Part shown: piece by piece, positions 26,956 through 63,861 of the stretch | Numbering within the stretch: position 1 is the stretch's first letter | Layout: each line of letters begins with the position of its first letter | Notes under the pieces: model-generated | What the model was told of the DNA's origin: nothing | The model's database searches: none | What the model saw: only the letters and a program-made list of their open reading frames with translations | Program-made: the position numbers and the translations under genes | Assembly: GCF_014839805.1 (NCBI RefSeq) | Contig: NC_051140.1 | Coordinates: forward strand, 10,375,826-10,439,825 | DNA from: Manduca sexta | Lineage: Eukaryota > Arthropoda > Insecta > Lepidoptera > Sphingidae | Length of the DNA: 64,000 bases | Direction of reading: 5' to 3'

Positions 26956-26987
26956 GGTCCTTATGAATTTATAAATTCATAAGGACC
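26956..26987. repeat. Perfect 32-bp palindrome
   Basis: GGTCCTTATGAATTTA followed immediately by its exact reverse complement, with no spacer. Confidence 0.9.
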
Positions 26988-28179
26988 CTATTAAGTTTGC
27001 TGCGCGGCTGGGTAAATCCATAAGAATAGGTGCGGCTGCAGCTCGAGGCGACGCGATATTCGGATGTTTGCCGCGCGTAATCAATACTAGCATTAAGAAT
27101 TGCCACAACACCAGTGACGATAAAGTTATAACTTAAGAGCGCCTTGAATTTTCCGCAAGTGCCTCCAAACTATAATGCGTCAGATACACTGCACTGCAAT
27201 CTCGCGCCTAATTTGAATGCTTTCTTGTCGTTTTCACAAAAGGTTTGCTTATCATATTATTTGCTATTAATAAATATTATTTAATAGAATAGTGTAAACA
27301 AATCAACCATAAACAGATATCTTAATTTAATTCTTAGAAATTAATGAAGGAAGGAAATTAATTGTTTTAAATGCCTATAAACAAACCTTTATGTTTTATT
27401 AACAAAGCTTTTAGGTCAAAGCAAAAGTAAATTTTGGCACTTTTCGCTATTGGAATTGTTGCAGAAAAACACTAACAAGCTAACAAAAAAATCTTGGATG
27501 CCGTTAGCCATTTTTATAATTGTATTTTTTTTGGAGCTGCTTTTATACAGTTTCTTACTCAAGCATGTAGTCTAAATGATTTTCTATCAGTCAAGATCTA
27601 TAGCAATCAATATTATAATATTATGTTAGCACACCAAATTCTTTTTTCCTGTTACATAACATATACAATAACATAAATTTTACAATATAACTAGGTAATC
27701 GTTGTCTATTACACTAGTACAGCAGAGCAAATACATGATTCAATCCAGGGATAGCAAATTAACATAAATTTCATTACATTGTCGTAGTACGTTGATCTAT
27801 TTCCTTATTGCCGTGATAAATTATGGATTCAATGTTTTAAATATTTCTGATATTGCCTCAGGCAAGCATACAACTTGTTTATCTGGCTAACTTCCAATAT
27901 AAAGTGTTCTGTCACAGAATTGACACTGCACATTATTTGACACGTTTTGAAGTTTATTGCGTTACTAAATTGAATGCCGCATCTATTCTATTAATTAAAA
28001 AAAGATAATTACGCACTGCATAAATATTTAACAATATTTCACGTTGTTAGATGGACGCTTGAATTCTAGAATCAAATTGAGTAGGCAATGATGGCTACAA
28101 CGTATTTGTTGCTTCAAATTAAATTTAATATTTATTTACCTTATACAAAGGAACCAGAAACGCTGCTTCATGGTTGGTT

Positions 28180-28315
28180 AGGTGGAAGGGAAGAGACCAC
28201 GAGGACGAAACCACAAAAGATGGATAGACCAGGATTCCAATGCGTTGAATGTGTCCATTTATGCAGCATTACATTAGGCAGAAGACTGTAGCCGATGGAG
28301 AGATACACTATAAAG
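28180..28315 (+). pseudogene. Non-LTR retrotransposon ORF2 3' remnant
   Basis: The plus strand translates as GKRPRGRNHKRWIDQDSNAL, then NVSIYAALH-stop-AEDCSRWREI. This matches the C-terminal reverse-transcriptase tail pattern G-RPRGRPxKRWxDxIxxDL...RxxWR seen in many insect LINEs. It has an in-frame stop and is short, so it is dead. Confidence 0.65.
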
Positions 28316-29577
28316 TTGATTGAGAATCACGATCCACTGGAGATAAATACAAAGAAATACATCTTCAAAATTTACATCGCACAAGTAACATGCTATTAAA
28401 TAGAAACTTGCAGTATCCGTGTTGTAAGGTGAAATATTCCGAAAGGGAAGAAGATCATGTAGGTTCTGAATGCGGCCTGCAAATCGTTTTAATGATAATT
28501 AGATTCTATATAAATTCTACATAAAGGGAAGTCGGCAGAAATCAGATTATATAGAGTATGGATCCTTCGCCAGTGTGTAGTATATTTGTCTATGAGAGTT
28601 GCGCGTGTAGGCGAATTTGGATTTCTCTTCCCGCTTGTAGTTGAGCGTTGAATTTCCATCACTAGTGTCTTTGTTAAGTGGATTCGTGCTATGATTATGC
28701 CAGTTAGGCTTTGTGAGTGCAGCTGTCTCCCAAAATCTGTGGAATAATATAAATTGTATGAGAAGAAACACAGAAACACTCAGTAAAGCGTCAAGGAAAA
28801 ACGTGTTTTTATATTTTGAAATTGTAACTTTCAAAGTTACAAACAGTGTACAGGCAATATAGAGTTTGTGCTAGTTTTCATAACTTTAAAGTAGGTAGAT
28901 ATATCTCATATTACTTTAGACTTTACTTTAGACTTTAGTAAAAATGAAAATTTTATTTCTTTAACGTATTAGCTCAATGTACTAAATGGCGCAGAGTGTC
29001 AATTATAGGTTCTCAGACTTTCACCTCCTATAGGCGCTGGGCAAGAGCAAATAAAAAAAGATCTTTTTAACAAAACAAAAATAAATAGGCGCAACGCGCT
29101 ACCCTACCTACATGTGACAAACTATGAAAGGAGAAAGTCCTCATTTTTAAATGATTTTATTTTAGACGTTCTGTCGCCTCTCTAAAAGTAGCGCACGGGA
29201 CGGGCCACCACTACCGCCCCTCCTTACTTTACACCACTGCCCCCGAAACTCACACCTTTACTAACATCATAAATGCGAAAGCGTGTAATTTGGTTTGTTT
29301 GATTATTTCGTTTCCACGACTAAATTACTGAATGGATTTAGATGAAATATGGTATCACGTTATCGCCCCTCAATTTCTTAAAAGCCCTTTACCGCCCCCT
29401 TGAAGGTCTCTAGCGCCTACTAACGGGCCTTATCACCCGCTTGGGGAAAACTGGTGTAGATTATGTATTTAACTTAAGTCTAATCCTATAATAAACTATT
29501 AATAAATTCAATTATTGCTAATATGCCTAGGTATTTTCAATATATGTACAATAAAAGTCGTAGATGTATATAAAAAT

Positions 29578-29711
29578 GGCCGTCGTGATTGGCTAATATT
29601 GAGATACAACTTGAATTTAGTTGGCTATCAGATAAACAAAGCTGAGAAACAGACTTGTTATCACAGCAATGCTCGTTCCTTAAATAAATAACGTCTATGA
29701 ATAAGGGGGTA
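29578..29711 (+). mobile_element. Truncated copy of the 38342 MITE
   Basis: Contains GTGATTGGCTAATATTGAGA, then CTGAGAAACAGACTTGTTAT and a terminal TATGAATAAGGGGG. These are the same blocks and order as the right part of the MITE at 38342-38601. The left terminal repeat is missing. Confidence 0.7.
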
Positions 29712-29732
29712 TGTCTTTATAAAGCATAAATT

Positions 29733-30070
29733 TGGTCTATCGTGGAGTACCGTTCGCATCTCCGGGTTGTGGCATCCAAGTACCAATTACTTACAATTCA
29801 TTCATCCGTCCCCCCAAGAAAAGATCACTGTCTGCACTGTGCGCTTCCAGAGATCTTTCTTACCACGCACGTGTTTACTCTGGAATGAACTTCCTCCAAG
29901 GGGTGTTTTACCTTAACGCTGTGACTTGCTTCTTCAAACGAAGTTTAAACTTTTTTTCAAGGTAGGCAACAGCTAAGCAGTGCTCTTGGCATTGCTGACG
30001 TCCATGGGCGACTGTCACTACTTACCATCAGGTTGGCCGTTAGCTCATCTGCCTTCGGAGGCAATAAAAA
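29733..30070 (+). pseudogene. LINE (CR1/jockey-type) 3' end remnant
   Basis: The translation includes FLPRTCLLWNELPPRGVLP and, further on, LPSGWPLAHLPSEAIK, the usual end of lepidopteran LINE ORF2 (LWNxLPxxVFP ... ACxLPSGxxxxHLP). It has in-frame stops and is truncated at its 5' end. A smaller tail fragment of the same type is at about 35,690-35,765. Confidence 0.65.
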
Positions 30071-30074
30071 CATA

Positions 30075-31145
30075 TCTTTATTGTATTTGGTATGATGATA
30101 GATGCAGCGAAGGTACTAAATTTTATGGTGACATTTAGTTCTTTGGCTTCTTGTAAACATAAAACGCAGAATATTATGTTATTTTTTTTACTGAATACAG
30201 AGATAATACATACATCTAACTGGAACATACATTACTCCGACCATACGCTACCATTGATACAAGTCCTTAATCTTATGTCCTCGATACCAGGAATTATGAG
30301 CGACTTTCGGTTCCAGAAACACTCATAAGATATTTGTGTGTTTCACAAACAATCACGACTCTGTGGAAATCGAATCTATGGTCCATTATAATACTCTATA
30401 CTATTGTTTTATTTTTGAAAACTTGAATGTGTATTATACGTATTTATTGACACGAATTACATAACTTTCCCGGTTGTTTGTCGCGCGCACCACGCGATTG
30501 TATTTTCTACTCTCGTATGCATGTATGATTTAAGACAAAATCCAGTATTGAGTCAGCAGTATGGAATTATATTCTATTTTCGTTACGTTCATTGGTACAG
30601 AGTTCTAGACTCTTTGCCAAATTATAAACTTTTACGACAAAAATATGCATACAACTGCGTCATTTTGCTTGTAATGTTTATGTTGGTGTCACGCAGACAA
30701 ATCGCCGCCTAGACAATAGTTGTTGGACGTAATGTGGGGCTTTTTATTCCTTTTTTTATTATCGTACAACGGTACAATACTGAACGTTTACTGATTGACT
30801 ATCCTAAAGAAATACGTTCGCATAGTTAGTAATCATTTGTACTGTAAGAGCTAATTTAACCATGTATTGCGGTGTAAACACATCACGTTGGTCGTGGTCA
30901 GTGACTGATGTTGGTGCAGTGTCCCTCATATAAAAACCCATGTGGTTGCAAATCACATGGTGACCTACTGCGCATATTCATGTCATGTAACACATGTTAA
31001 CATACTGTAAACATGACAAATCTTTGAATGTGAATCTCATGTAAAGGAACGTAAGACCCTTAACTGTTAAAAATTAGAAAGAATTCCATAATGTGCGATT
31101 TTATGCCCGAGGGGATAGAATGAAATAATATGTCTGATATTGTTA
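30075..31145. other. AT-rich, no gene seen
   Basis: Short overlapping open frames with no domain-like content. Nothing to annotate. Confidence 0.5.
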
Positions 31146-31148
31146 TTT

Positions 31149-31216
31149 ATGTAAAGTATCGTTAAAATAATATAAGCATTTATCATGCTTATATTAGTTT
31201 TAACGATACTTTACAT
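31149..31216. repeat. Near-perfect hairpin, 31/32-nt arms
   Basis: Arms 31149-31179 and 31185-31216 are reverse complements except for one bulged base, with a 5-nt loop. The size resembles a miRNA precursor, but the tiny loop and almost perfect pairing fit a fold-back element or recent palindrome better. Confidence 0.85.
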
Positions 31217-31654
31217 CAACAAAATATCCCTGCATAGTGCGTGACGTGGTTGAATGACGAAGAAAGAAACATCGAGAAAAAGTTACATTAAAAAAATTTA
31301 ACGTAACTATGTACAATGTACATGTAGTTATTATTAGGCACTTGCACAACGTACATTTGTTGCACGTCACCGTCAGTGAACGTAAGAGAGATACATTTAA
31401 AGTTTTAACATCACATGTTTTTCTACAATATTCTTCACTTTACAATCTACCAAAGGAATTATTCTGATGTTTGTTACTAGCAGAAGCCCTTATATGTTTG
31501 GCCTTTTGTTTCATAGAAATGAATCAACGTAATATGATGTCCAAAATGATTTGACCAGATAGAGGAACATAATAAAATGGCCTATTTTTAGTTGAAAAAA
31601 ATCCTGTTTGATGTTTCTTCGTTGTTAATGATCTCTGTGGTTGTAGAATTGAAA

Positions 31655-31800
31655 TCTAGGGGAAAGTATACTTGCGTAAGACCCGTTCTGCTCAATGGAG
31701 CAGACGGTTAACTAATAGAAGCCACAAAGGCACGCTTCCATGTTTCGGAGATAGAAATGCGCCAATAGATGGAATGGATAACCAAACTGAAGTAAATATA
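31655..31800 (+). pseudogene. LINE reverse-transcriptase remnant
   Basis: The frame KYTCVRPVLLNGADG-stop-LIEATKARFHVSEIEMRQ resembles the conserved LINE stretch RPVLLYGxExWxxT...xxxLxVxEMRMLRWM. Two in-frame stops show it is degraded. Confidence 0.6.
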
Positions 31801-31829
31801 TATATTGGAGACATTTTGAAAATGGTATA

Positions 31830-33800
31830 AATCTTTGTTATTTCAAAGACCATAACTATGAGGGTAGTCTGTTATGAGGGTGGTTGAATTTACTCTCGTG
31901 CTATATTCTGCGAGGAGTGAACTGTGTGTAAACGATGAGTACTTGCTTTAATCTTTCTAGAATCGCATAAAAAGCACGTCTTAGGACGATTTAGGCGCAT
32001 AGCGGCGATGTGGCCGCCCGAGCGGTTTTATGACAGTAGCACGAAAGAGCGACAAAGATATGCGGGGGAATAGCAAGGGTGGATAGTTCAATGTGGATAG
32101 CACCGCCATATAGACAAATAATTTAGTGATACTATAATATTAAATGTAAACGTTCGTAAACAGTTACGTATGTAAATCATAACAAACATATATAAGTATA
32201 AAAAGTTTATAGTATACTTTTTTTTGGTATATTTATTATAAAATTGTAAACTAAGGACTCTGGTCCTATGTTTGATACCTCTTACCAAGACAAAATACTT
32301 AAATGCTTAAGCCTAAGCAGATAAACGTGCCGCGACTTGATGAGATAATGACTGGGGTTTTCACTATCAGTCATAAAGAGCAATAAATAATAATAAGTAT
32401 TGCAATCATTGAAAATTATTATTTTTTTCAAATAAAGTAAAATTAGATTTTTGTATCACAATAAGAAACGATGATTTAAAAGAATGTAGTAGGTATAGTA
32501 AAACAAAATATTATATGGTATTGCTTATACTATTTATAGTATAACTGTTAAACTTATACTATACTCGTATGTAATATAATTGTCGTATCTCTAGACTCTC
32601 TTCCTAATTCAAACTTTTCCGTCGCAGCAATTTTTCTTGTAAGAATTTACTTTTGCTGTTCTATTTTCTTCCGTACTTTATTAGTTTTTTATCTAGCCAG
32701 ACAGCAAACGACTGATAGGCAGGTGATGTCTGTGCGTCATTCAGCAATGTGTATATCTACATATATAAGCTAATATAAAACACAACATCGATTTTCTTTA
32801 ATATACGGTTGCTATGTCAGTACATAATAAAAATCAAAATTTTCTTTTGAAAAGATTTCTATGTTATTATGTTTAATACTATTTAAAATTCGATGCTTAA
32901 AACTCAAGATAACAATTGGTTAGCTACCATGAGTTTATTCTGAATCGTCAAAAGTGCGTAGGGTGTAATAGCCGTCAGATAGTCAAATATTACGTAATAC
33001 GCATCGACAAAATGTCGCCAATGTATTGATCGGTTTCGGTCCCTCAGAAATTTTATGATCCTGGAAATCAACTGGCACGAAAGTACTTTGGTTGTATGAC
33101 GGTCGAACTGGAATGTTACTACCTACATTTATGCGTGCCACAACAGAAACCCTTCGATATAGTGATATAATTAGAACGCAGACGATATTATTTAGTTAAA
33201 GGGCATAGGTTGGTTCTTCTTCATGTCTCTAGTCTCTACCAAATGGTTCTATTATTGGTTTTTATATGACGATATGATAACGATAATTAAATATATACAA
33301 TTTTTGTTGTTTCGGATATAATAATGCTAATATACCGGTAAACTAATATTGATCTTATTAAATTAATATTTCTGTAAGATGTCGCATTTATTTCTCATTC
33401 GTTTATAGTTTGAGAAGTCACACTTACGCCCGAAGAAGCGTACTATGTTTTTTTTAAGTGCAGTTCAATTTAATGTTTAAAGGTTTTGTAATAAATATTT
33501 CAAGAGAATCGTAAATTAATTAACTTCCTTTTTTACCGACATTTTAAATTGATTTTTTCCCGTAGAGTTTAGTTTAGTAGATTGGGAAGTCCATTACTAA
33601 CAGACTTTAAATTTCACGGTAATCTAATTAAAGTATTAGTAAATTTCATACGAAATTAAATCTCAGTTAACTGCTCAAGTCCTGACCATAAGTCATCTAC
33701 ATGTAAAAAAGTTTGCAAGTGCCATGTGATCATTAAAGCCTAGATGAATGATGATCCGTGCTACAGTTGGATTCGTAGGCAAGTGCGAATAGTTGATTGG
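31830..33800. other. AT-rich, no gene seen
   Basis: No coding island, repeat family or RNA gene recognised. Confidence 0.5.
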
Positions 33801-33814
33801 AGGTTATTCAACTG

Positions 33815-34370
33815 GTGGTGGACAAAAATAGCACGATCGCTACGTCCGCACGCTGCGTGTCCGCTTGAACACGGCTGATGACGAGGGACCGCCGCGCTGC
33901 GCTTCCGGGACACGCTCACAATTGGACCACCGCTTAGATTTAATGACTTATTTACGAAAAATAACAACACCCACACCTTGTTTTCTCCTGAGTTCAACAA
34001 TCTCTTTGGCCGATTTATGATTAAACGACGTTTACAATTTAAATCATTGTCGTCAGGACGTTGAGGAAATTATGTTATTAATATTAATCATTCATCCGTG
34101 TTGGTAACATGAATCACCGATTTGCTGTTTGAATTTCGGAAATTAAAGGTAGCATGTGCATGAACATGGTAGGAGGGGATTGGGCTTATGCGTGGCTCGT
34201 AATTTGAATAGTGTAAGCTCGAAGGTTGGTACAGGCCGGCACCGGCGGGCCCCGGTGCGCAGGGTCGTCGTCGGTGGACGCGCTGCTCGGGTTTGCGGGG
34301 TGTGCGGGCGCGGATCGCGATATTTATAGAGGCGTCGAGACGCCGGCCCCACACTATCCCACATGGTAAT
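33815..34370. promoter_or_regulatory. Two GC-rich islands, possible NUAK distal promoter
   Basis: GC-rich blocks at about 33,825-33,925 and 34,190-34,360. The second ends with a TATTTATAG box (34321-34329), a GGCGTCGAGACGCC palindrome and a donor-like ACATG|GTAATT. A distal promoter and non-coding first exon for the plus-strand kinase would look like this. The minus-strand 120-codon frame here has no recognisable content. Confidence 0.3.
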
Positions 34371-37030
34371 TGGCTACTTGCGCCACATTTTTTCTGGACG
34401 TGACCGTAAACGCTTACACATCGACCAATGTTACCGCTTCCGACCGACAAACATTGACATCCAATGTAACTGGCCTAGTTTTGTGATCGGTTAACGCGAG
34501 AGCTGTGTCCACGTACTTGCACCTGTTGCACGTGAAAATAAGTCCCGACGACAGTTCAAGATCTCGCCGTCACCTCGCAGACACTTTGTGGCTCAAGTGA
34601 CCTTTTGTTATGAGCATACCACTTTACGTAGAAATAGATTAGTTTACTAAGATGTTCCAAAATATGAAAAGCTCAATATAAATAGAATTATCTATTTGTA
34701 TTAAAAAAATCAAGTAAAAATGTCAGGTAACTTCCTGACATAGTGGACTATTTATAAGCTTTGATAAAATAGCTTCTATAATTATTATTGGGGATTGCGA
34801 TTGTGCACAGAAATAACGTAAAAGCCGCGACGTAAACGATGAGTCAATGTCAAATAGTTTCGGGATTGAATTGTTTTATCTTGGCCGCATTGTCCGAGAG
34901 TTCTGAAGTGACTAAGTAATAAATAGAATTATTTTAAGGCTTTATTCTGGTAGTAGCGTTTAAAAATATAATTGATATGAAAACGTTACTCTTTCCACGC
35001 GGCTACGCGCGTTTGATAATACCTACTCCTGGAATAGAAGTCCAAGCAGAACCATTTATTTTACTAGGATGAGCAGTACCTTACATAACGTGTCTTATTT
35101 TTATTTATTTCTTTTTGGCTGCGGAACCCTTACTATTATCGAAGTACAAAGTATCTATAGGTTAGATACATTTAAGTAAACATTTTTTTCGGTCCTAATA
35201 AGCAGTAAGTATAAAGCAATAATATTAGTCGTAAAATCTAAATAAATCATTTGAAAAAGAAAAATATTAATATGATTTGTGTTTTAATAGATTCACCATC
35301 AGTGAAAATCTGAATAACACATAAAACTTATATAATATAATAATTTGTAATATGCCATGCTTAAATAAATACACACCGCATAAAATCATCGCTTAAATAA
35401 ACGCTATGGGCGAAATAGGGCATTTTTGTCTACTTGTGTATCTAGTGGATGGCGGACTACTACAAAATCCAAAAACTGCATTAAAAACTTACTAACACCC
35501 GGTGCAATGTTATCGCCAATGGACCTACAGCACGGGCTACATGCGTATATTTTTAATAATAGTACACATATATTTGAAAAATTCTGACTTGCTTCTTATT
35601 TTTCACTCTTCAGACATGTTTCGCAGTTTTGGCATCGACAAAAAGGAAATTATGAGCTCTCATCGTTATGTGTAAATTGTTTTACCGCGTCAGGCCGACG
35701 CTATTTAGGTCAGGACGGGTGTCCCTCTCATACAATCAGGCCAACCGTCATCTGCTCATAAATTACATAATATGATGTTAATCACTTCTCGCCTGTCACA
35801 GATTACAGTAAAGCTTTCATTGGTTATGCCATTATTTAACATTATTAAACCTATTATTAGGTTTAGCCGTAACTGTTATGGTAGCTCATACAAAAACCTG
35901 CTAAATTGTAATTGTCTTTACTCCCTATGTCATGACATAAGTGCTTTTTATACGTCCACTTAATTATTATATATTGAGTAATTTATTTTTACAACATTAA
36001 TCTTTATTTAAATGTTTTCTAGGAAGAGAACTTATTCAGAAATAACTTATACTAAAATAAAAGTAAAAAAATATATATTTTTAAATACAATACATTTTAT
36101 ATTGAACTTTGTGGACATAAACGCTTGTCGCGATATTTATTAGTGTTGTAATCAACTTAAATAATTATTATTGTATTATCTACCCAAGTGAATCTCGCAA
36201 CAAACTTTTATGTTTACAAAATTATAAATTCCGTTTAGCCGGGCAGTAGTACACCATCTCCTCAAAGGGTTGAAATCAGACGACAGTTTATTGTTCATAA
36301 TTTTCTTAGAAAATCCTTTAATATTATAGGTGTGCCTAAAAAATAATTAGTCCGCCATCTTGGGCCGCCAGCCATATTGGATTTAGAAGAACGTCACTAA
36401 GCTTATTATCATCCAAACATATTTTCATGTATCCAAAAATTTCTTCTCAATCCGGGGAGCATAATTGATTTAAAATTCAGGTGCAAGATTTTACCTGAAC
36501 ATACATGTACATACATAAAATCATTACAAGTTAAAAAAAAAGCTTGTAAAATTTAGAGCCCTGTTGACTCTTGAAACACTGATTAAAAAGGTACTTCTCA
36601 GTAATCCGTTATAGTTATTAAATGTCCTGGATATCTATTTTCTAGTGACAGGAGTCTAGTCCATAAGTTTGCATAAATACAAGTGAACATGGCGGAGAGG
36701 CATGGTCTTGAAGGCGCCAGTGGCAGTATGCTGCTGTTTAATATTATTTGACAAAGTTTATCAATTGTATAATAATTTATTTTATAGGATAATTCCATAA
36801 TAACAGACAGGAAAAGGTGACGACAAAGACTTCTTTAGATATTGACCGGAAATGACAATTGATACATTGTTCGAATAAAGAGGGGAGGTCTCTCAACAAC
36901 TATTCTTTAATATGGTGTATAAAATTGAACAGAAATTTCTGTGTATTATTATTTAATATCTTCAATGTACTTTTCTAGTCTGCAAATTGTATCAACTAAT
37001 TAAAAGGGGTTACGAAGATTAAAAATTTCA
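34371..37030. other. AT-rich, no gene seen
   Basis: Only a short LINE-tail fragment (about 35,690-35,765) is recognisable. Confidence 0.45.
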
Positions 37031-37034
37031 AGGG

Positions 37035-37369
37035 GTTAATAATAATAATAATAATATCAGCCCTGTATTATATACTTGCCCACTGCTGAGCACGGGCCTC
37101 CTCTACTACTGAGAGGGATTAGGCCTTAGTCCACCACGCTGGCCTAGTGCGGATTGGTAGACTTCACATACCCTCGAAATTCCTATAGATAACTTCTCAA
37201 ATGTGCAGGTTTCCTCACGATGTTTTCCTTCACCGTTAAAGCGAACGATAAATTCACAAAGAATACACACATGATTTTTAGAAAAGTCAGAGGTGTGTGC
37301 CCCTGGGATTTGAACCTGCGGACATTCGTCTCGGCAGTCCGTTCCACACCCAACTAGGCTATCGCCGCT
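37035..37369 (-). repeat. tRNA-derived SINE, family B, copy 1
   Basis: Body motifs are CACGGGCCTCCTCTACTACT, GAGAGGGATTAGGCCTTAGT and TTTCCTCACGATGTTTTCCT. On the minus strand the head carries a degenerate Pol III B box (complement of TGGGATTTGAACCTGC). The plus-strand left end is an AAT run, i.e. the SINE tail. About 85-90% alike by eye to the copy at 40924-41230. Confidence 0.85.
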
Positions 37370-38341
37370 ATGGAGGGGTTAACATTGCCTATTTCATACA
37401 TATTCTCGAGTGGTAATTAGTTAAGTACTCTTATTCCCTGGAGTTTTTGTTGACTTGGCGCATGTTTTACAACTTTCGCGTGAATGCATCATAGTCGTAA
37501 CAATATTGAATCCAAAACTCACATCGTCAAAAACAGATTCAAATAAATTGATATCAGCTGAGTACTATTCACATTAGCTATGGATAGCCGGCGGATAGAA
37601 TGAACTCGAGTATCGTGAAACAGATTAGGTGTATGACAGTTTGATACATTATGATTTATGAGCTAAATATAAAAAAAAATAGATTTTAAACAATTTACAT
37701 CTTGGTTCGTGACTACAGTCTTTACTAAATTAAAATATCCCTACAGATTCTTACGTTCTTAATTTAAATTCTAAACTTATATACTTGCTATTTGCAAGGC
37801 TTAAACCGGTGAATAAATTTTACCCTAAGAGTTTGTTACATAATGTAGATGAGCATTGGAATAATGTGTATAATGAGAGTTTAAACTTAAATTCGAGTAT
37901 TTTTATGTGAGGGGCATGGGCATCCCTGAGGACTTTTAGCTATGTCATATAATTTAAATAACTTGTTTTCATAGCTAGTTAGTCCGACATTTAGAAAGTG
38001 AATGTGGTTCATATTATATTACAGAACACTTTATGGCGAAGTATTTATATTGTTTTATTATTCATGAATAAAATTTAATAGTGGCCTTCGTTTTGAAATA
38101 GTTCTGGGTCTTCGAAATATATAACGAAGGACAGATAATATTAAATTGTTTGTACATATTAAAACGATTCAGAAGATAAAGCGTTTATTTTTGAATATCC
38201 TTTAATCAGTCATAATAATGCTTGCAGGCTAGCGATTGACTGCGTGAATAGACGAAACGGTAACAGACACTCATGCATACGCGATGTCTTCTACTTAGCA
38301 AATCTTTAATAATACCTACTCATGGTTTCTCTTTATTCTTA

Positions 38342-38601
38342 CCCCCTTATTCATAGACGGTTTTTATCTAACGACCAAGTAAAGCTGTGATAACAAGCCT
38401 GTTTCTCAGTGCTGACGGCATGGCAGTCTTCTCATTGCGTAGACATAGAGCCGTTGTGATTGGCTAATATTGAGATACAACAATGATAGCCAATCACAAC
38501 GGCCCTATGTCTGTTTCTCAGTGTCGTTGGGCACTGAGAAACAGGCTTGTTATCACAGCTTTACTTCGTCCTTAGATAAAAAACGTTTATGAATAAGGGG
38601 G
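38342..38601. mobile_element. MITE with ~70-bp terminal inverted repeats and TTA target duplication
   Basis: The ends are CCCCCTTATTCATAGACG and TTTATGAATAAGGGGG. The arms continue through GTGATAACAAGCCTGTTTCT and its complement AGAAACAGGCTTGTTATCAC. TTA flanks both sides (38339-38341 and 38602-38604). The centre has a second inverted pair, GCCGTTGTGATTGGCTA / AGCCAATCACAACGGC. The 3-bp TTA duplication suggests PIF/Harbinger mobilisation. A related broken copy is at 29578. Confidence 0.85.
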
Positions 38602-38604
38602 TTA

Positions 38605-39450
38605 GTTCTTAATTGAATAATATTGCTTTACAAACTTATCCTGATTAACCAAAATGTGAATCTATACAAACAATGTAAATAAACAGAATAATCTAATCTA
38701 ATATAAAGGTATTGAACTGAATATGTACCAATTACCCCACTTGTTTTGTGTCTTTGTTCAGCATATTGAATGGAATCATTCCTGTAACGATTTCTAGAAA
38801 ACGACTTGTTGAATCATGCGTATTATAACAACAATAAATGAGTAATCACAGAACTTTAATCAGGGTATCTACGAATTGAAGAAGTCTCGTGGTTCCAAGA
38901 AAATGAATCGAGAAGGAAATTCAACACAAAATTTCGTTAGTAGCTGTTATTACATTACATACCTACGTGTTGGGATATTTTCGTCATCGGGTCGAAAATA
39001 TAGGCGACTTTACGACACACATTCATCATGTTTTTGTACGAAATATGATTTTTAAATAACGTTTTCTCAAAGCTTTGCTCTCATATACGTTTCTGTTAAT
39101 GGATCGAATCGACAAAGTTTCTTTATTCTCTTTTTATGTATGAAGGATCCCAAAATATTGTCCAGGTTCTAAGGTATTCTTATTCCATTATGTGATTAGA
39201 ACGAACGCTGCGAGAATCATACCGATCTTTCTTGGTTTCCCGTGACATTGCACGAATGAGTATACCGACAGTGACCCTAGAACCAAAGTGCGTATCACTT
39301 TCGTATTCGGTTCAGTGAAACTTGCCTGGCGCGTGTGTAGGTTACTTATCACTTGTGACTAATAACGCACAATATATGACTGAACATTACAATTGTCAAT
39401 GGACTTTCTTACACTATTACCATACTCATTAGAATTCTCCGGCAGTTGTT
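38605..39450. other. Upstream flank of NUAK, no gene seen
   Basis: AT-rich sequence upstream of the proposed proximal promoter. No exon recognised. Confidence 0.45.
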
Positions 39451-39453
39451 GTC

Positions 39454-39508
39454 TATAAATCGCGCGGTCCCTGATGGCGGAAAACGCCAGTGTGTCCCGG
39501 CTTATAAA
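39454..39508 (+). promoter_or_regulatory. Tandem TATA boxes upstream of NUAK
   Basis: TATAAAT at 39454-39460 and TATAAA at 39503-39508 lie in a GC-richer patch about 280-330 bp before the kinase start codon. A TSS near 39,485 or 39,535 would give a short leader. However, an acceptor-like TTGTTGCAG ends at 39777, five bases before the ATG. Transcripts from a distal first exon may therefore splice in here, so this box pair could be one of several promoters or fortuitous. Confidence 0.35.
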
Positions 39509-39782
39509 CAAGCGTGACTGACGCGTGGTGACAACTGCTGCTGCTGCCAAGCAGTTAAGTGCCGGAAGTTTTGTTCCGATATGACTGTGAGATGTTTTCC
39601 GAAATTAAGCGATAGGGCATCCTTTGGTATTGTGCCTTTTATCACTCCTCGAACTGATTTAATATTGACCTTAATCGTATTTTGATGAAGTGTTAATTTT
39701 ATAACAGTGATGTGTTTCGTATTGATGTGTCACAATTAGTGTTCGGTGATAGTGAACGGTTTTTTGATTTGTTGCAGTCACG

Positions 39783-63555
<23,773 letters not shown>

Positions 63556-63855
63556 AAGGAACTACTGATTACGCCAAACATAATGAGATGCCGTTATTTG
63601 CGTACGCATTTGTTAACAATTCACTGTCATTAGTTTAGCAATCCAACTTAGTTGATCACATGCCAACCGCGTCCGTGGTCGATTTTTTTGAGGCTGTATC
63701 GACAATCTTGCCAAAACATAGTCCCTATTTCGAGTATGTTTAGTGTATCATGTGTAATGAATCTCACAATGGGCAGATAGTTTATATAAGGCTGTCTTAG
63801 TGGCAAGTTTAGTTAGTAACATGTTTCCTGAATCTCTGTTGACATTGAAATATAA

Positions 63856-63861
63856 AATAAA
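63856..63861 (+). terminator. Nuak: Polyadenylation signal AATAAA for NUAK
   Basis: AATAAA lies 300 nt after the stop codon, in AT-rich 3' UTR. No other gene follows before the window end. Confidence 0.55.

Noticed and set aside
34088..34450. 120-codon minus-strand frame in a GC-rich island
   Set aside because: Arg/Pro-rich from base composition, no homologous motif. Treated as a regulatory island instead.
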